Shown one piece after another: positions 1 to 11,300 of a DNA stretch of 56,391 bases. The notes under the pieces are model-generated. The model ran no database searches, was not told where the DNA came from, and saw only the letters and a program-made list of their open reading frames with translations. This DNA comes from Tubiluchus corallicola. Taxonomy: Eukaryota > Priapulida > Priapulimorpha > Priapulimorphida > Tubiluchidae. Both the position numbers and the translations under genes were made by a program. Numbering within the stretch: position 1 is the first letter of the stretch; every line of letters starts with the position of its first letter. Location: assembly GCA_030141605.1 (NCBI GenBank), contig JAQGDQ010000255.1, positions 1 through 56,391 on the forward strand. The letters are read 5' to 3'.

Positions 1-97
1 TGTTGGTTGGTTTAGGGGCTCCAGAAGTTGAACTCCCGATTGTGAATGCATCCGTACGTGAAATTGACATTCGTGGAATTTTCCGTTACGCAAACTG
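1..97 (+). CDS. SORD: Sorbitol dehydrogenase penultimate exon (partial)
   Basis: Reading from base 3, the frame is open from the window edge to a GT donor at 98-99. It encodes the end of the Rossmann fold ([12 protein letters not shown]) and the [13 protein letters not shown] block. The last two bases, TG, are completed by the next exon to give Cys. Confidence 0.88.
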
Positions 98-2155
98 GTA
101 GGTTTTGTTACAGTGATTTTGTTTAATGTCACTAATGTGCATTGAGCACTAGTAACATGCTTGTGCTTGTTAATGGGATATACTAATGATGTTTTCTCAT
201 ATAAAAGTGCTGTTGGACTTTTTAGCAAAGATATCCTTGCATAAGCTAAAGCAAAACAGGATGATTTTTCACCTCCTACCCCATTTTGAAATACTTTAAA
301 AACTATACATTTTATCACCTATAATAATGCAAAAGTGTTTTTGATAATTAAATAATGGGTTAAAAATTTAATTAATGGTGGGCGAGCCCAACTAGTGACG
401 ACATCACAACTAAACATGTTTTTAATGGCACAAACAGTCCATGAGCATGTTGGGCGTGTTTACGAAAGCGAAAATTGAAGTACAGTGCTACCAAGTTCGG
501 CAAATATTAAGTTTAAAATTCAAATTTCAAGTTTACAGCTGTACTCATGCATGAGTTTGCGAATGTGTACTACATCACTGCTCAACAACTCTGAACTGAT
601 AGGTACAGCACCCGTGTTTTGTGCAAGCATTTCGGAGATACAGTCGCTAGGGCCCATCTAATTAGCCAATGGTGAAATTCAAGTAACAGTGAAGAACTAG
701 CCACGTGAATACGAAATTACATTTCTGTTGTAAAAATTCTTTTAAAATTCTGTTGTAAAAAGTCATTCTGGAAAAAAATAGCACGTTCCCTTTCAGTATT
801 TTGCAGGGTAGATTGCTTTGAGACATAGGTAAGATTGGGTCTGGTTTTCCTTTAAGTGTAATAACTTACCATCTGATGAGTGAATTGTGATATAATATTT
901 TTTATAGTTATTTACATTATTCACATTACTGTGACTGATGGGGTTCAAGGCGAAACAGACCTAAAATTAAGAGTCGAATAATTCGGCACTTCAACTACAT
1001 ACAGTCTTTATCATTAGAACATCTCAAACATCATGCAATCAGCACAATTTAGCTAGAGTTTCTGTCCACAATTTTAAGCAAATTATTAGTGGTTTTACTG
1101 CAGAGTGAAATCAAGTAATATGTATGGTCTTTATGAGACTGCTTTTTGTTAGTGATTCAAACTTTATTTAAAAATCTCTAAAACTGAATTCGAATTTGAC
1201 TGAGATTTAAAAATTCAGTTTGATTCGAGTTCAAAAGTCACCAGTTTGATTTTAATGCGAATTTCCTTTCTGGTAGGAAATGTTCATCCCTAGTGGCTGA
1301 CCCCATCCATCCTATTGTCACTTTGATCATAGCTGATGTAACAAAAAATTGAAGAGAATCTGTTCATCGTCACAGCAGATAATGCAGGACTAAATTCTTA
1401 TTGCAAAAATATGTCTCGTAACGTGACTGACGTAGCATATATATGGTGGTGACTGTGAGGAGCTTATTATTAATGGGACAGTGTAGAGAGGGTTTTACTT
1501 AAGAGATGCCGTTTCACACATTCTCTTTTTTGTATAGATGTAATCGCACTATTCGACGAATGTAGGAAAGCAGCTAGCTTATCAGCAAGTATAGATGAGA
1601 ATAGTTGTTTTATATGTAATGCAATCAGTTTTCAGCATTGACCAAAATTTAGCATTTACCATTTGTTACCCGATGCAGGGAACTCGCCAACAGGATTAGT
1701 GTGGGTGGCAGTGTAAATGGTATATTACTTTTTGCCTGTGATAATTTTGTGTATCTGACAAATTATCGGATACCATTTTTAGTCAAATGACCCGGCACCT
1801 GATTCTGACCTGCCACCTCTTAGGCAGAAAGTGGTTGCATCATCGATTGAGAGATTCTGTGGCAACGAAGGAGTTAAACGAAAGTGGTTGCATCATCGAT
1901 TGAGAGATTCTGTGGCAACGAAGGAGTCAAACTTTCGTTTATTAGAAAAATTTAGAAAATATTGCTTTTGCTTTACATGCATATTGAACTTTTTTTTTCA
2001 GTTACCCGGTGGCATTATCGATGATTGCGTCTGGTCAAGTGAATGTCAAACCATTGGTCACTCATCACTTCACACTGGCAGATTCATTGAATGCATTTGA
2101 AACGGCCAGGGCCGGCAAGGGAATCAAGGTCATGATTGAATGTGGAGACAAGTAA
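1..2155 (+). CDS. SORD: Sorbitol dehydrogenase (L-iditol 2-dehydrogenase), 3' end, two exons
   Basis: This is the carboxy-terminal part of a zinc-dependent polyol dehydrogenase that oxidises sorbitol to fructose with NAD+ in the cytosol. Two exons are visible, 1-97 and 2002-2155; the 5' part lies outside the window. They join in phase (codon TG|T) with a GT donor at 98 and an AG acceptor at 2000-2001. The product reads [11 protein letters not shown], then [34 protein letters not shown] and ends KVMIECGDK. This follows the end of animal sorbitol dehydrogenases, including the conserved REVD-KGVFRY and LVTHRFPLE-AFE blocks. Stop TAA is at 2153-2155, with a polyadenylation signal 34 bases later. 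The catalytic zinc ligands and most of the NAD fold lie upstream. A threonine/xylitol-type relative in the same family is less likely given the FRY block. Confidence 0.88.
244..856 (+). mobile_element. MITE, family A, copy 1
   Basis: A ~610-bp non-coding segment that matches 20097-20708 along its whole length in the same orientation (for example GGTACAGCACC, GAAGAACTAGCCA, ACGAAATTAC). Its ends are imperfect inverted repeats: TAAAGCAAAACAGGAT at the left and TAAAGGAAAACCAGAC as the reverse complement of the right, 12 of 16 matching. No reading frame and no clear target duplication. This points to a non-autonomous DNA transposon of unassigned superfamily. Confidence 0.65.
1827..1932 (+). repeat. 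53-bp tandem duplication
   Basis: Copies 1827-1879 and 1880-1932 differ at one position (GAGTT versus GAGTC). The unit begins GAAAGTGGTTGCATC. Near-identity suggests a recent duplication. It produces a short spurious reading frame running into the last sorbitol dehydrogenase exon. Confidence 0.95.
2002..2155 (+). CDS. SORD: Sorbitol dehydrogenase last exon
   Basis: It follows a TTTTTTTTCAG acceptor. It encodes [27 protein letters not shown] and the terminal KVMIECGDK, then TAA. It matches the C-terminal helix and strand of the family. Confidence 0.88.
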
Positions 2156-2189
2156 GAAGCCATCCGCAAATGCAGTTTTGATGCGAAAT

Positions 2190-2195
2190 AATAAA
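2190..2195 (+). terminator. Polyadenylation signal AATAAA for sorbitol dehydrogenase
   Basis: AATAAA begins 34 bases after the stop codon, implying a very short 3' UTR. Inferred from position only. Confidence 0.5.
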
Positions 2196-3492
2196 AGCAT
2201 TAAGTATCAAATCAGTGTCATAGCTAATAGGGGAGTAACTGCTCCCTGAGTACATTTTTCAAAACTGGCGCATTTTAAACAATATTATTGTAGTTGCTTC
2301 GTGATACATTTTCACATTGCTTCATTTTACATTTAAAATTTAAAATAATTAAATAACACAAATGTTTTTATTATGTTTTGAGATTTCTGAGGTTATTGTA
2401 GAACTTTTCATTGTTTTAATTTGAAATACAAAATAGCAATTATGTGTTTCCTTTAAAACTGTTTCTTACTCGTGTTTTGATTTTAAACACAAAATTAAAA
2501 TGTATAATCAATGTGCTAAAAATTTTTTGGTACGTGTCACGATGCCTTTTTTACGTGCTTGCACCTCTGTCTTTAGAAACTGGCTAGCCCATGTATGAAA
2601 TCATTTTTGTATAGCAATAACTTTTGTGGCTAACAAATGCTTCTAGTATAAAATACATGTAATAACAATTGTGGGACCGTATGTTGCATATCTGTGTATT
2701 GTTTGTGCATAGTGAGCTTGAATAGTGTAGTTTACTACTGATGAATATAGTGATGCTTTAGCACTTACAAATACAATTATGGTCATATAGTTACAACTAT
2801 GATTAAACTACTTGCTTTATGAAAAAATCACATTTTTAACCAAAAACTTTTAGATATATAGAGGCCTAATTATTATTTAGCAAAAATGAGAAAGTATGTG
2901 TATTCTAAACAACTGACAACAAAAATATTGATGAGCAGTATTTGTTCAAGTGATGTGTTAACACTGTAGTTTGTTTTTATCTTAGAATGGACAATAACTG
3001 ATTGCTATGTGTGATTTCATTTGCCGATTAAAAATTAAAATACTGATTATAATCAATTTACTAGCTTCTAAGATTGAATTTCAATTTAACAAAAGTACTG
3101 TAATCATTTTTAATCATAAACCGCAAGGAGATTGATCACAGGTGATCGATTATGACCTTTTGGGCCCCTAGGGCCTAGGCTAATCGAATTATGGGGCCGC
3201 ATTCGGAACCACCCTCTAACTCGCCTGCATCAGTCTTGAATACATTTTACTCTATGTGTGATATATTCTAGCGACAGTTACATAGCTGAGACCCCTTACC
3301 TCAAACAAAGGGCTTTAAATAAGGGTGCCTTATCTCAAATAAAAGGCCACAAATAAGTGTCAGTTTTTTAAAATTGGGTTTTCAGGCACCCAGTCTCCTT
3401 TTTTAAAGTAGAAATTTTATTTTAAATTAAATTAATTATTTGGCAATGCAAAAATAGGGCCTCCCAAGCTTGAGGGTCCCTAAGCTATAGCC
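2196..3492. other. Intergenic, no feature recognised
   Basis: AT-rich spacer after sorbitol dehydrogenase. No reading frame, repeat pair or RNA gene was seen. Confidence 0.6.
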
Positions 3493-3806
3493 CAGTGATT
3501 CCCAAAGTAGGGGTAAATTTCCCCCCGGGTAATATGGTTTTGGGGGGGGGGGGGGGGGGTAACGGCACCCCTCTGAAAATTTTTAAAACTTTGCTCGGAA
3601 TGCATTTTACAACAACGGAAGGCAACAATACAACAACAATACCTGGAAATTTATTTATGTCACGAGCAAACATAAATAATTTTGCTTGCTTGTGGCATAT
3701 ACGTGTGTTTACTTTTTGAGTTGGAGAAGTAGTACTAGGTGGGGGGTAATGGACATGACCGGGTTTCCCTATTGGGTAACGGTCCGAGAAAGTTTGGAAA
3801 CCCCTG
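3493..3806. mobile_element. hAT-like MITE containing a G18 tract
   Basis: A 314-bp segment starts CAGTGATTCCCAAAGT. Its other end, reverse complemented, reads CAGGGGTTTCCAAACT. These CAGNGGTTCCCAAACT-type ends are typical of hAT elements. The flanking 8-mers CTATAGCC (3485-3492) and CCCTAGCC (3807-3814) agree at 6 of 8 positions, as expected of an old 8-bp target duplication. Inside is an uninterrupted run of 18 G (3542-3559). No transposase is encoded. Confidence 0.75.
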
Positions 3807-4467
3807 CCCTAGCCTATAAAAACCTATAGAACAATCCGGCCTTGTTTGCACTGTATTAGTCTTGAGACATTCATTCCCAGAGAAGAGATGAGTGTGTGCA
3901 TTCTAGATTATAACTACTTTGTCTCCTATAGGTGAAAATGTGCAAAATGAAACGCCTGTCAAAAAATTTTATACACCCCACTACCATCTGTTAAAAAATT
4001 AAATACACCCCCACTAACAACTTGTGTAATGCTGCATCAAAAATATACCTTTTACTTACCATGAACATATAATGTATGTACGTTAATTATGTTTGTGAAT
4101 AGCTGCTTTATATCGTCATTGTCATCATCTTTACTCAGGTAACAACATTTTTACAGTATAACTATTTTGTAAATCTGTGTAATGATTCTGTTGGATGTAA
4201 AGTCAGTGCAGATTAAATTTATAATCAATAAATGTTGAGAATTAAATTGTGATTCTGACAAAAATATATCTATTATGAGCTTACGACTTTGGATACATAT
4301 GTTAGACCTCAGGGTGCATGTTTTGTATATTCTTTGTTACATTCCAAACTTCACAACAATTTTTTCACATGCATAAAAATGTAAAACCGTGATCATTTCA
4401 TTTAATTCGAGAGAACCTATTGTATCACAAAGCACTGAATTAAGTTGAAAATTATAAAACGACACCT
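3807..4467. other. Intergenic, no feature recognised
   Basis: AT-rich spacer between the converging sorbitol dehydrogenase and DET1 genes. Nothing coding or repeated was seen. Confidence 0.6.
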
Positions 4468-4473
4468 TTTATT
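4468..4473 (-). terminator. Possible DET1 polyadenylation signal
   Basis: Minus-strand AATAAA, about 680 bases past the DET1 stop. It is the first canonical hexamer I found there, but variant signals closer to the stop are possible. Confidence 0.3.
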
Positions 4474-4759
4474 ACAAAAATATTAGGCACGCAATGCTTC
4501 CACATACATTTTAATACTTTTGGCTGATAGTTGGTCTTTGATTTGTAAAAAATCTTGAGTTATTAGTGTAAATTAGTGAAGTAGCAGAAATTAATGTAAG
4601 AGGCCTGAGCTTAGATTCCAAAACCGACTCGAAACTTCATTGTAATTTCGAGCAAAGCAAGCTTAGGTACTGATACCAAACGTTCACTACTTTCAGCACC
4701 TTTGATGTTTTTTGTTTCAATTATCATGGTGCACAATGGGTTTTATAACGTAGCCTGCC

Positions 4760-5192
4760 TTTGTCAATGTCTCACAGTGAAATTTTCAATGCACCTCACA
4801 TTTGTCACTCGCCTAGAAATTTACAACATTATGTACATTCGTTAACGCATTTTTACAAGACATTTTCATTTACATACGTATACATTTACCAATGTTTCAT
4901 GGATTTCATGGAAATCAAAACACATTTTTGTCAAAATGTTACATGATATTTAAATACCCATTGAATTCATGAATGTCATGTCTGCAATATGCATTTGACA
5001 ATGCTGAATTTGGAATTTTATAATGTAGCCTACATTTGCATTACATAAGGTTTTTCACTAGGATTTACCTGTATACGTCAATGTTTCATGTGTAATTTTA
5101 TCACGAACCCTACATATGTCGTGAAAATTTACAACCAATTCCATATTTGTCAGTGTCTCACGTGGAAATTCACAACATACTCCGCATTTGTC
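4760..5192 (-). repeat. Degenerate ~47-bp minisatellite overlapping the DET1 3' end
   Basis: About nine diverged units carry recurrent cores such as ATTTGTCA-TGT-TCA and AAATTTACAACAT. The distal unit 4760-4806 and the unit 5146-5192 are both 47 bp and agree at 35 positions without gaps. The second one contains the last 12 codons and the stop of DET1. Units in between are more degraded. The array therefore runs from coding sequence into the 3' UTR. Confidence 0.65.
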
Positions 5193-5330
5193 CGCTGCAC
5201 ACTAATGGCAAATGGATCGTGCGGATGGAAGGTAAAGGCAACGAGTCGTCGAGCATTTTGCGGAGGATTCTTTCCCAGAACACCGGCGTGAATTTTGAAC
5301 TTTAGTAAGGCGGAATCTCTTGCATAAAAT
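5150..5330 (-). CDS. DET1: DET1 exon 9 (C-terminus)
   Basis: Residues 497-556, [18 protein letters not shown] through [12 protein letters not shown], then TGA at 5152-5150. The acceptor is TTTTTTGTCACAG. No initiator Met reading frame shows it. Its final 42 bases form one unit of the 3' minisatellite. Confidence 0.92.
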
Positions 5331-8300
5331 CTGTGACAAAAAAGTTAGTAAGTAATTAGTTTGAGGCAGCATTAAAACACACTTAAATAGTGGTCTTGAA
5401 TTTTTTGCTTTCCTCAAAGTCTATTGTTAAAACGCGTCCTAAAGTTTTCTATAAATCAAGGCAAGATATTTATCACTGTGGTAAAATATTAATGCAGAAT
5501 TTAAATTTTAGAATACAGGATACTAGTATACCACACAAATGATTAGTTGATTTTGGGTGCACATAGGTGGGAGAAGACTTTCTAACATATCAGGCCATAT
5601 TTCAGCTCGTCCATATTAAGCAAGCCTCAATTACTGATTACATATCAGCACCATACATTTAGGTGTTAGGCATGTGCAGATGGAAATTTTCAGACTCGCA
5701 CAGGAACTGAGCCAAACAATGGGCATCACGTTCTAATAAAATTCATGGTCTGCTATATAGCGCTATATACTATAGTGCACAATACAAAAACTCAATTTGA
5801 TTGTATGGTAAAAAACCTTTGAACAAAACACTTTTGAAGTATCGTTCGAAATGCAGGTTAGCAACCTCTCTCTGTGCATATGTGGTACTTATATAGGTGC
5901 ATAGATTACAAGTGTGATCTATGATCTGCACTTGGACAGCCCAAAGCACTTGTCTTTCACTTTACCAATCATAAAATTGTATTCAAAATTCATAATGTTA
6001 CAACAATTTTTGAATAAATCTCCACACTTGAACATGATCCATAAATTTTTTATGCAACATACTAAACTCTCTCTGTTATAGCGTTATTGATTTCTTTGTT
6101 TTTTTCAAGTATTTCCTTCTTCTTGTTTTGTATAAACTATCGCCACTAGGACATTGACTGAGTAATTGCTTGTACCAAGGGGTACCTCATGAATGTCACC
6201 TAGTTAAAAAAGCTTCCGGATTCAGTGAAGCATTTTGCTGTTAAAGAAAGGGAAAGAAAAAGCTGACACAGAGGCAGTAACTTTCGGGCAGTCACCCTGT
6301 AAACACACTGTCTCTGGTGAAGCAGGCTTTAAACTGCTTCAAAGTTTAGAGAAGCCGTTTGAAGTTTGGTTAATTGGATAAGGTTATCTCTTATCGTTCT
6401 TATCACTTATTAAAGTGTTATGGTTAGAACAGTCAAAACAGAAAAGCGATTTATCTTAAAATAAACAGACGAACTCTAAACCTGTAGTTCAGTGTATATT
6501 TACCAAAGTAATGTACTACAAAACGATCATGCAAGAAAACCAATACAAAGGACTACAATAACATGTCGTCTGGTCAGTAATACGAGGTGTGAAATGGTAG
6601 AAAAACTGCAAAAATAAATGAACATGCCAACCTGATTGGATGATCGCCACATCCTTTTGGTCGTTCCATGACTGACACCCATTTATCGTCATAGCTAAAC
6701 AAAGACAAGTCTAAATATGGACTGCTGCTGTAAGACTGAGAGCTGATTGGAAGCTGGGCCAATAGGCGGCGCACTGCTTCAGTCTGACCACCAAACTTGG
6801 CATTGATGATTGTCTGTTTGAACCTAAATGATCACATAGCAAATGAATTGATTCATATCCTCAAATACAGAGAGCACATTTACTGTCACCTTGTTGTTTG
6901 TTTGCTTTGATTTTGTTGAGATCATTTTTTAATGATTTTTTATTGACAATGCTCAATGGCAAAATTGCATACTTATCTTTCCAATATATATATTTTTGTT
7001 ATACATATTTTTTGTTATGCACTTCCTCTGTACCACCAACAAGGTATTGTTATGGTAATTAAGTCTTGTTAAGAACCTTTTGATTTTAACCAAGTAGCAA
7101 GGTGTTCTCTTGGATCGTCTGGGGTTGTCCGAACCATACTCTGGCACAGGCGGCTTGGTCTCGGACATGGGCCGAGGTGCTCTGGTCTGCTTCAGAGTTT
7201 CTGGCAGTTCTTCCACGATCTCCATTGGATGATCAGGTGGGAGCTCAGAAGTAAAGTCCGTCTCATCACCAGGTTCGTAGTCCTCTGCAGAAGCGTAGCA
7301 CGGACGTAGCTGTTCCCAGTGTCGTCTCCACAATGGACCATGAGGAAAGACCTTAACGTTGAAGCAGCGAGTACCCAGAGACTTGTTGATGACCGCTGGT
7401 ACCCATCGGGGATGTCCGTCTCGACGAGGTCCATAGTACAGTGCATAGGCAGGCTCTCCAGCCTTGTACTGCTTGGTGACCTTGGCGACACCTCCCGAGT
7501 CTGGCGTCGAGCGAGATGACTCCTTGGATTGCTTGCCTTGAGCGGTGTGCGCTGGCGAGGGTAGAGCCGATCCTTGTCCGTATCTGCCGAGACATCAAGA
7601 GTTCACTCAGAGAGAATCCACAGGATGTCGGTGTTCTCTGGCACTTCATCAGGAACTCTTGAAGAGCTCACTTCAGAGGCAGAGACGACTTCCTGAGTGC
7701 TTGCTTGAATGTCGGTATCAAGTGTTCTGCTGCTCCATTGGTAGCTGGATGGTATGGTGCTCCTGTGAGATGTGTGATCCCACGTTCTTTGCACCAGCTC
7801 TGGAACTCATCAGACATGAAGGTTGATGCATTGTCTGTGACCAGCGTGTGAGGTAATCCGAAGTGAGCAAAGTCCTCTTCCAGCAGATCTAGAGTGGCTC
7901 TAGTGGACGTGGAAGACGTAGGGTGAATACATGGATACTCTGAGTAAGCATCCGTGATCACCAGCTCATTCGTACCCATGAAGTTAATGGAGTCATCCAG
8001 GTGTAAGCGGCTCCATGGCTACTCTGGTAGCATCCATGGGTGAACTGCAGGTTTGGATGGCTTGTTTTGATGTTCTCCGCACGAGTCACATCGTCGGCTA
8101 GCCATCTCGATAGCCGCATCGATACCGGGCCAGTAGACAGCAGTTCTTGCCAGCTGTTTCATGCGTTCCATGCCAAAATGCCCGATATGCATTAGATCCA
8201 GGATCTTGGACTGCGGGCTCTGTGGAATCAAAACTCTTGATCTATGGATGAGGCATCAGTGGCAGATACTGAGTGAGTCCGACAACTTCCGGAACTTTTT

Positions 8301-11300
8301 GACTTCTTCGTTGATCTCAGGGCGCCCTTCTCGGACATAGTGCATGACTGTAGCTAGCACTGGATCTTTCCCGGACTCTTGTCGGAGGATGTTGGCATCC
8401 ACAGGCTTGACTTGAAGACTGAGAACATTGATGGCACACACCATGTCCATGTCTTCACCATTTTCCTCCCGTCGAAGTCGTTGTCGTCTCCAGATGGCAA
8501 GCCACTAAGGGCATCTGCATTGAAGTGATCTGCTGTTTTCCGGTACTCGATGTTGTAGTCAAACTGGTTCAGCCACAGAGCCCACCGAGCTAGATGATTA
8601 GCTGCAAAAAGTGGCGTCCCTTTCCTCGGTCCGAAGAGTGATGCTAGTGGCTTATGATCAGTCACCAGTATTCCGTAAGCCGAAGATGATGGCTAGGGCT
8701 TCTTATGTATTTGGCTGTAGTTCCTTTCTGCAGCCGTGAGAGTCTTGGACACATTGGCAATTGGGCGCTCGCTTCCATCGGATGAAGTTGAACTCAAATC
8801 AAAATGTATTTAACGCCTGTTGTTGATTAATTGCATCAGTAAACCCGAAGTGTTCTTATTATTACATAGCAAATTTGACCTGTCTTCTACTCAAAATCTA
8901 AATGCTATTTTTAGTCTAATCAACATTGACCTTATTTTGTTGCCCACTAAATTATAGTACATGTATTTTTTTACTCTGGATTACTTAATTATATAGCAAA
9001 TGTCATAATTTTAAAATTATTAATGTTTCCTAAATTAAACTAATAACATTAATGCCCACCAGAACTTAACAATCATTTTATCTATATTCCTTAAAGGATA
9101 GCAGACTAGGTGAATTTATAGTCTTTTCGCTATCCTTTCTCTAGTTCTAGATCTATCTATTCATTTTAATTATTCTTCAAAACGTATTAGCGATTCTTTT
9201 ATTAATCATTTTTTATTGTACTATTATAAAGAGATAAATAAAATATTAAAAAAATTGAATTAAAAATATCACTTATATGGTGTCGTAATTGCATACAGGC
9301 ATCGTTGGCAGTAACACTGTTTAAAATCTGTAAATTTAAACTCCCGCGATGACCGTTAGGCACAGCCACTTTAACAGAAAGTCATTTGAAACCAGTTTAA
9401 ATAACATTGCGTAAAGTTTGAAAATTAGTGCGAGCATTTGTAGCACACATTTCACTTACTAAGCAAAAGTATAAACTACTATACCTTGTCAATAAAATTA
9501 AATATATATTTTTTATGAGTCAGTGATGCACACTGGGAAGGAGAGCCAGCTACATTTTACCAGCTGGTGCAAACATTTTAAATTACTAAGAATTTTCTTT
9601 TCTAGTTACCCTTGCCTTTCACGCAGGTAAGCATAATACTAAGCAAAATATAACTTTGTGTGGAAAGTTTTTTGGCACATACTTTATGATTTTCTTTTCT
9701 TCCTCTTTAAATTTAAATTTGTACATTAATCAATATGATTTTTACAACTAAACAGTTTTTTGTAATAAGTAAAAATAAATAACAACAAAACAACCAATTG
9801 CAAAAAAACTATAACATAGACAGTGTCTAATAACCAGGCTGCATAAGATTATGGATATCCATAAAATAAGACCAAAAATCTATAAAATAAAATTTGAAAA
9901 ATCCATAAAATAAGAAATGCATAAAATAAAAAAATATTTTTTTTGTACAAAATAAGGCAATCAAAACTGAATACAGGCATTGGATCGGAAACTTCAGCTT
10001 AGAGGGCATTCTACATTCGTACCAAATAGATGAATTATTTGAACTGAAGTGATGAATTACAAGGCATTGTCTCGTAAAATTTGATTAAATTTGAAGTGAT
10101 ATGAAACCGATCAAATTAAAACTAAGTCCTGCGTGTTTAAAAACACGTTTCAAGCACTCCTGTTTTTACTTTTTAATTGATTTCCTCCTGGGCATCTCGT
10201 TCCAGATATAGTCTATTTCTTATTTTATTGATATCCATAAAATAAAATTTCAAAAAGCCATAAAATAAGCTATTTTATTTATTTTATACATACCCATAAT
10301 CTTATGCACCCTGCTAATAACCAATTAATTTCTTGTAAACTTCTAGTTGAGGGTTCTTCTAGTTGAGGGTTACTACTAGTTAGGAAACATGCTTTGCAAA
10401 AACAATGACAAGGCCTTACCGCTGTTGTAACAGCCGCGCATACACATTAGAAGAAGAAGACGATGTACAAAAAGATGAATGAAGACTAGCATTCCTAAAC
10501 ATGTCGCCAAAATTCTCCAACAATTCCAGCAGCTCTTTGGAAGTGTTCATGTAAACACCTAGCACCTCTGAAATATAACAGTTTACATGTCAACACCATG
10601 TCTACATAACTAGATGAAACTGCTTTGCTAAGATAACAAAAATAACAGAACTGCTTTGAGTTACAAGAGCACTGCATTCATTCAAACAACTGATTGTTCA
10701 ACCGTGTTTGTAATTTATAATTTCAAGTTTACTAATTTACTACATAAACGTATGATTATTAGTTCATGTAATTAGGATTTATTGCAATTATTTTTAACTT
10801 GTGCCTCTGCAGCAGCCAGCGGCATGCCACATCAAATGGTAAATATTAATTTTCGATTATTTCATAAAATACTAGAATATAAAATAACTTTTGTATTTAA
10901 AAAGCGAATTGTTCACTTATAATTTGTAATTGTCTTTGGCAACTCGATGACTTTGACTATGCCTATCCTACCTGTGGACATCATGTTGTACACAACAAAA
11001 AATGAGGGCTGAGAGTTTGGATCAACGGAACGCAGCGTCACCACATCTTCGCTTGCATATTTAATTAAAAGATGGTGTTCATCTAGAAGCTGCATTTTCC
11101 ACATCCTTAGTGCTCTCAGCTGGTCAAAGAACTGATAATATCGACGCAGGTCTTCCGGATTTCGGGATAACGCAGCCGTTTTGTACAGGTGGACTAGCAG
11201 TCTATGCTTCAGACAGTTGATTGCTGTTTCCCTACACAGTCAGGTAAATTACATTTGCAACTCTTTGGCATCTTAGCTGTACAATAGATTCATGAATATT

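Larger units (their letters stand above)
98..2001 (+). other. Last intron of sorbitol dehydrogenase
   Basis: GT at 98-99 and AG at 2000-2001, with a T-rich tract before the acceptor. It carries a ~610-bp MITE near its start and a 53-bp tandem duplication 70 bases before the last exon. The rest shows no coding signal. Confidence 0.8.
7085..8795 (-). mobile_element. Ty3/Gypsy LTR-retrotransposon pol remnant (RNase H to integrase)
   Basis: It lies inside DET1 intron 7 on the same strand. Domains run 5' to 3' (right to left): RNase H end, linker, integrase zinc finger, integrase core, integrase C-terminal tail. Gag, protease and most of the reverse transcriptase are missing, and I found no LTRs, so it is truncated. 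It has at least two in-frame stops, an internal deletion in RNase H and frameshifts near 8400 and 7600. It cannot make a functional polyprotein. The family assignment rests on the [14 protein letters not shown] and integrase motifs. Confidence 0.88.
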
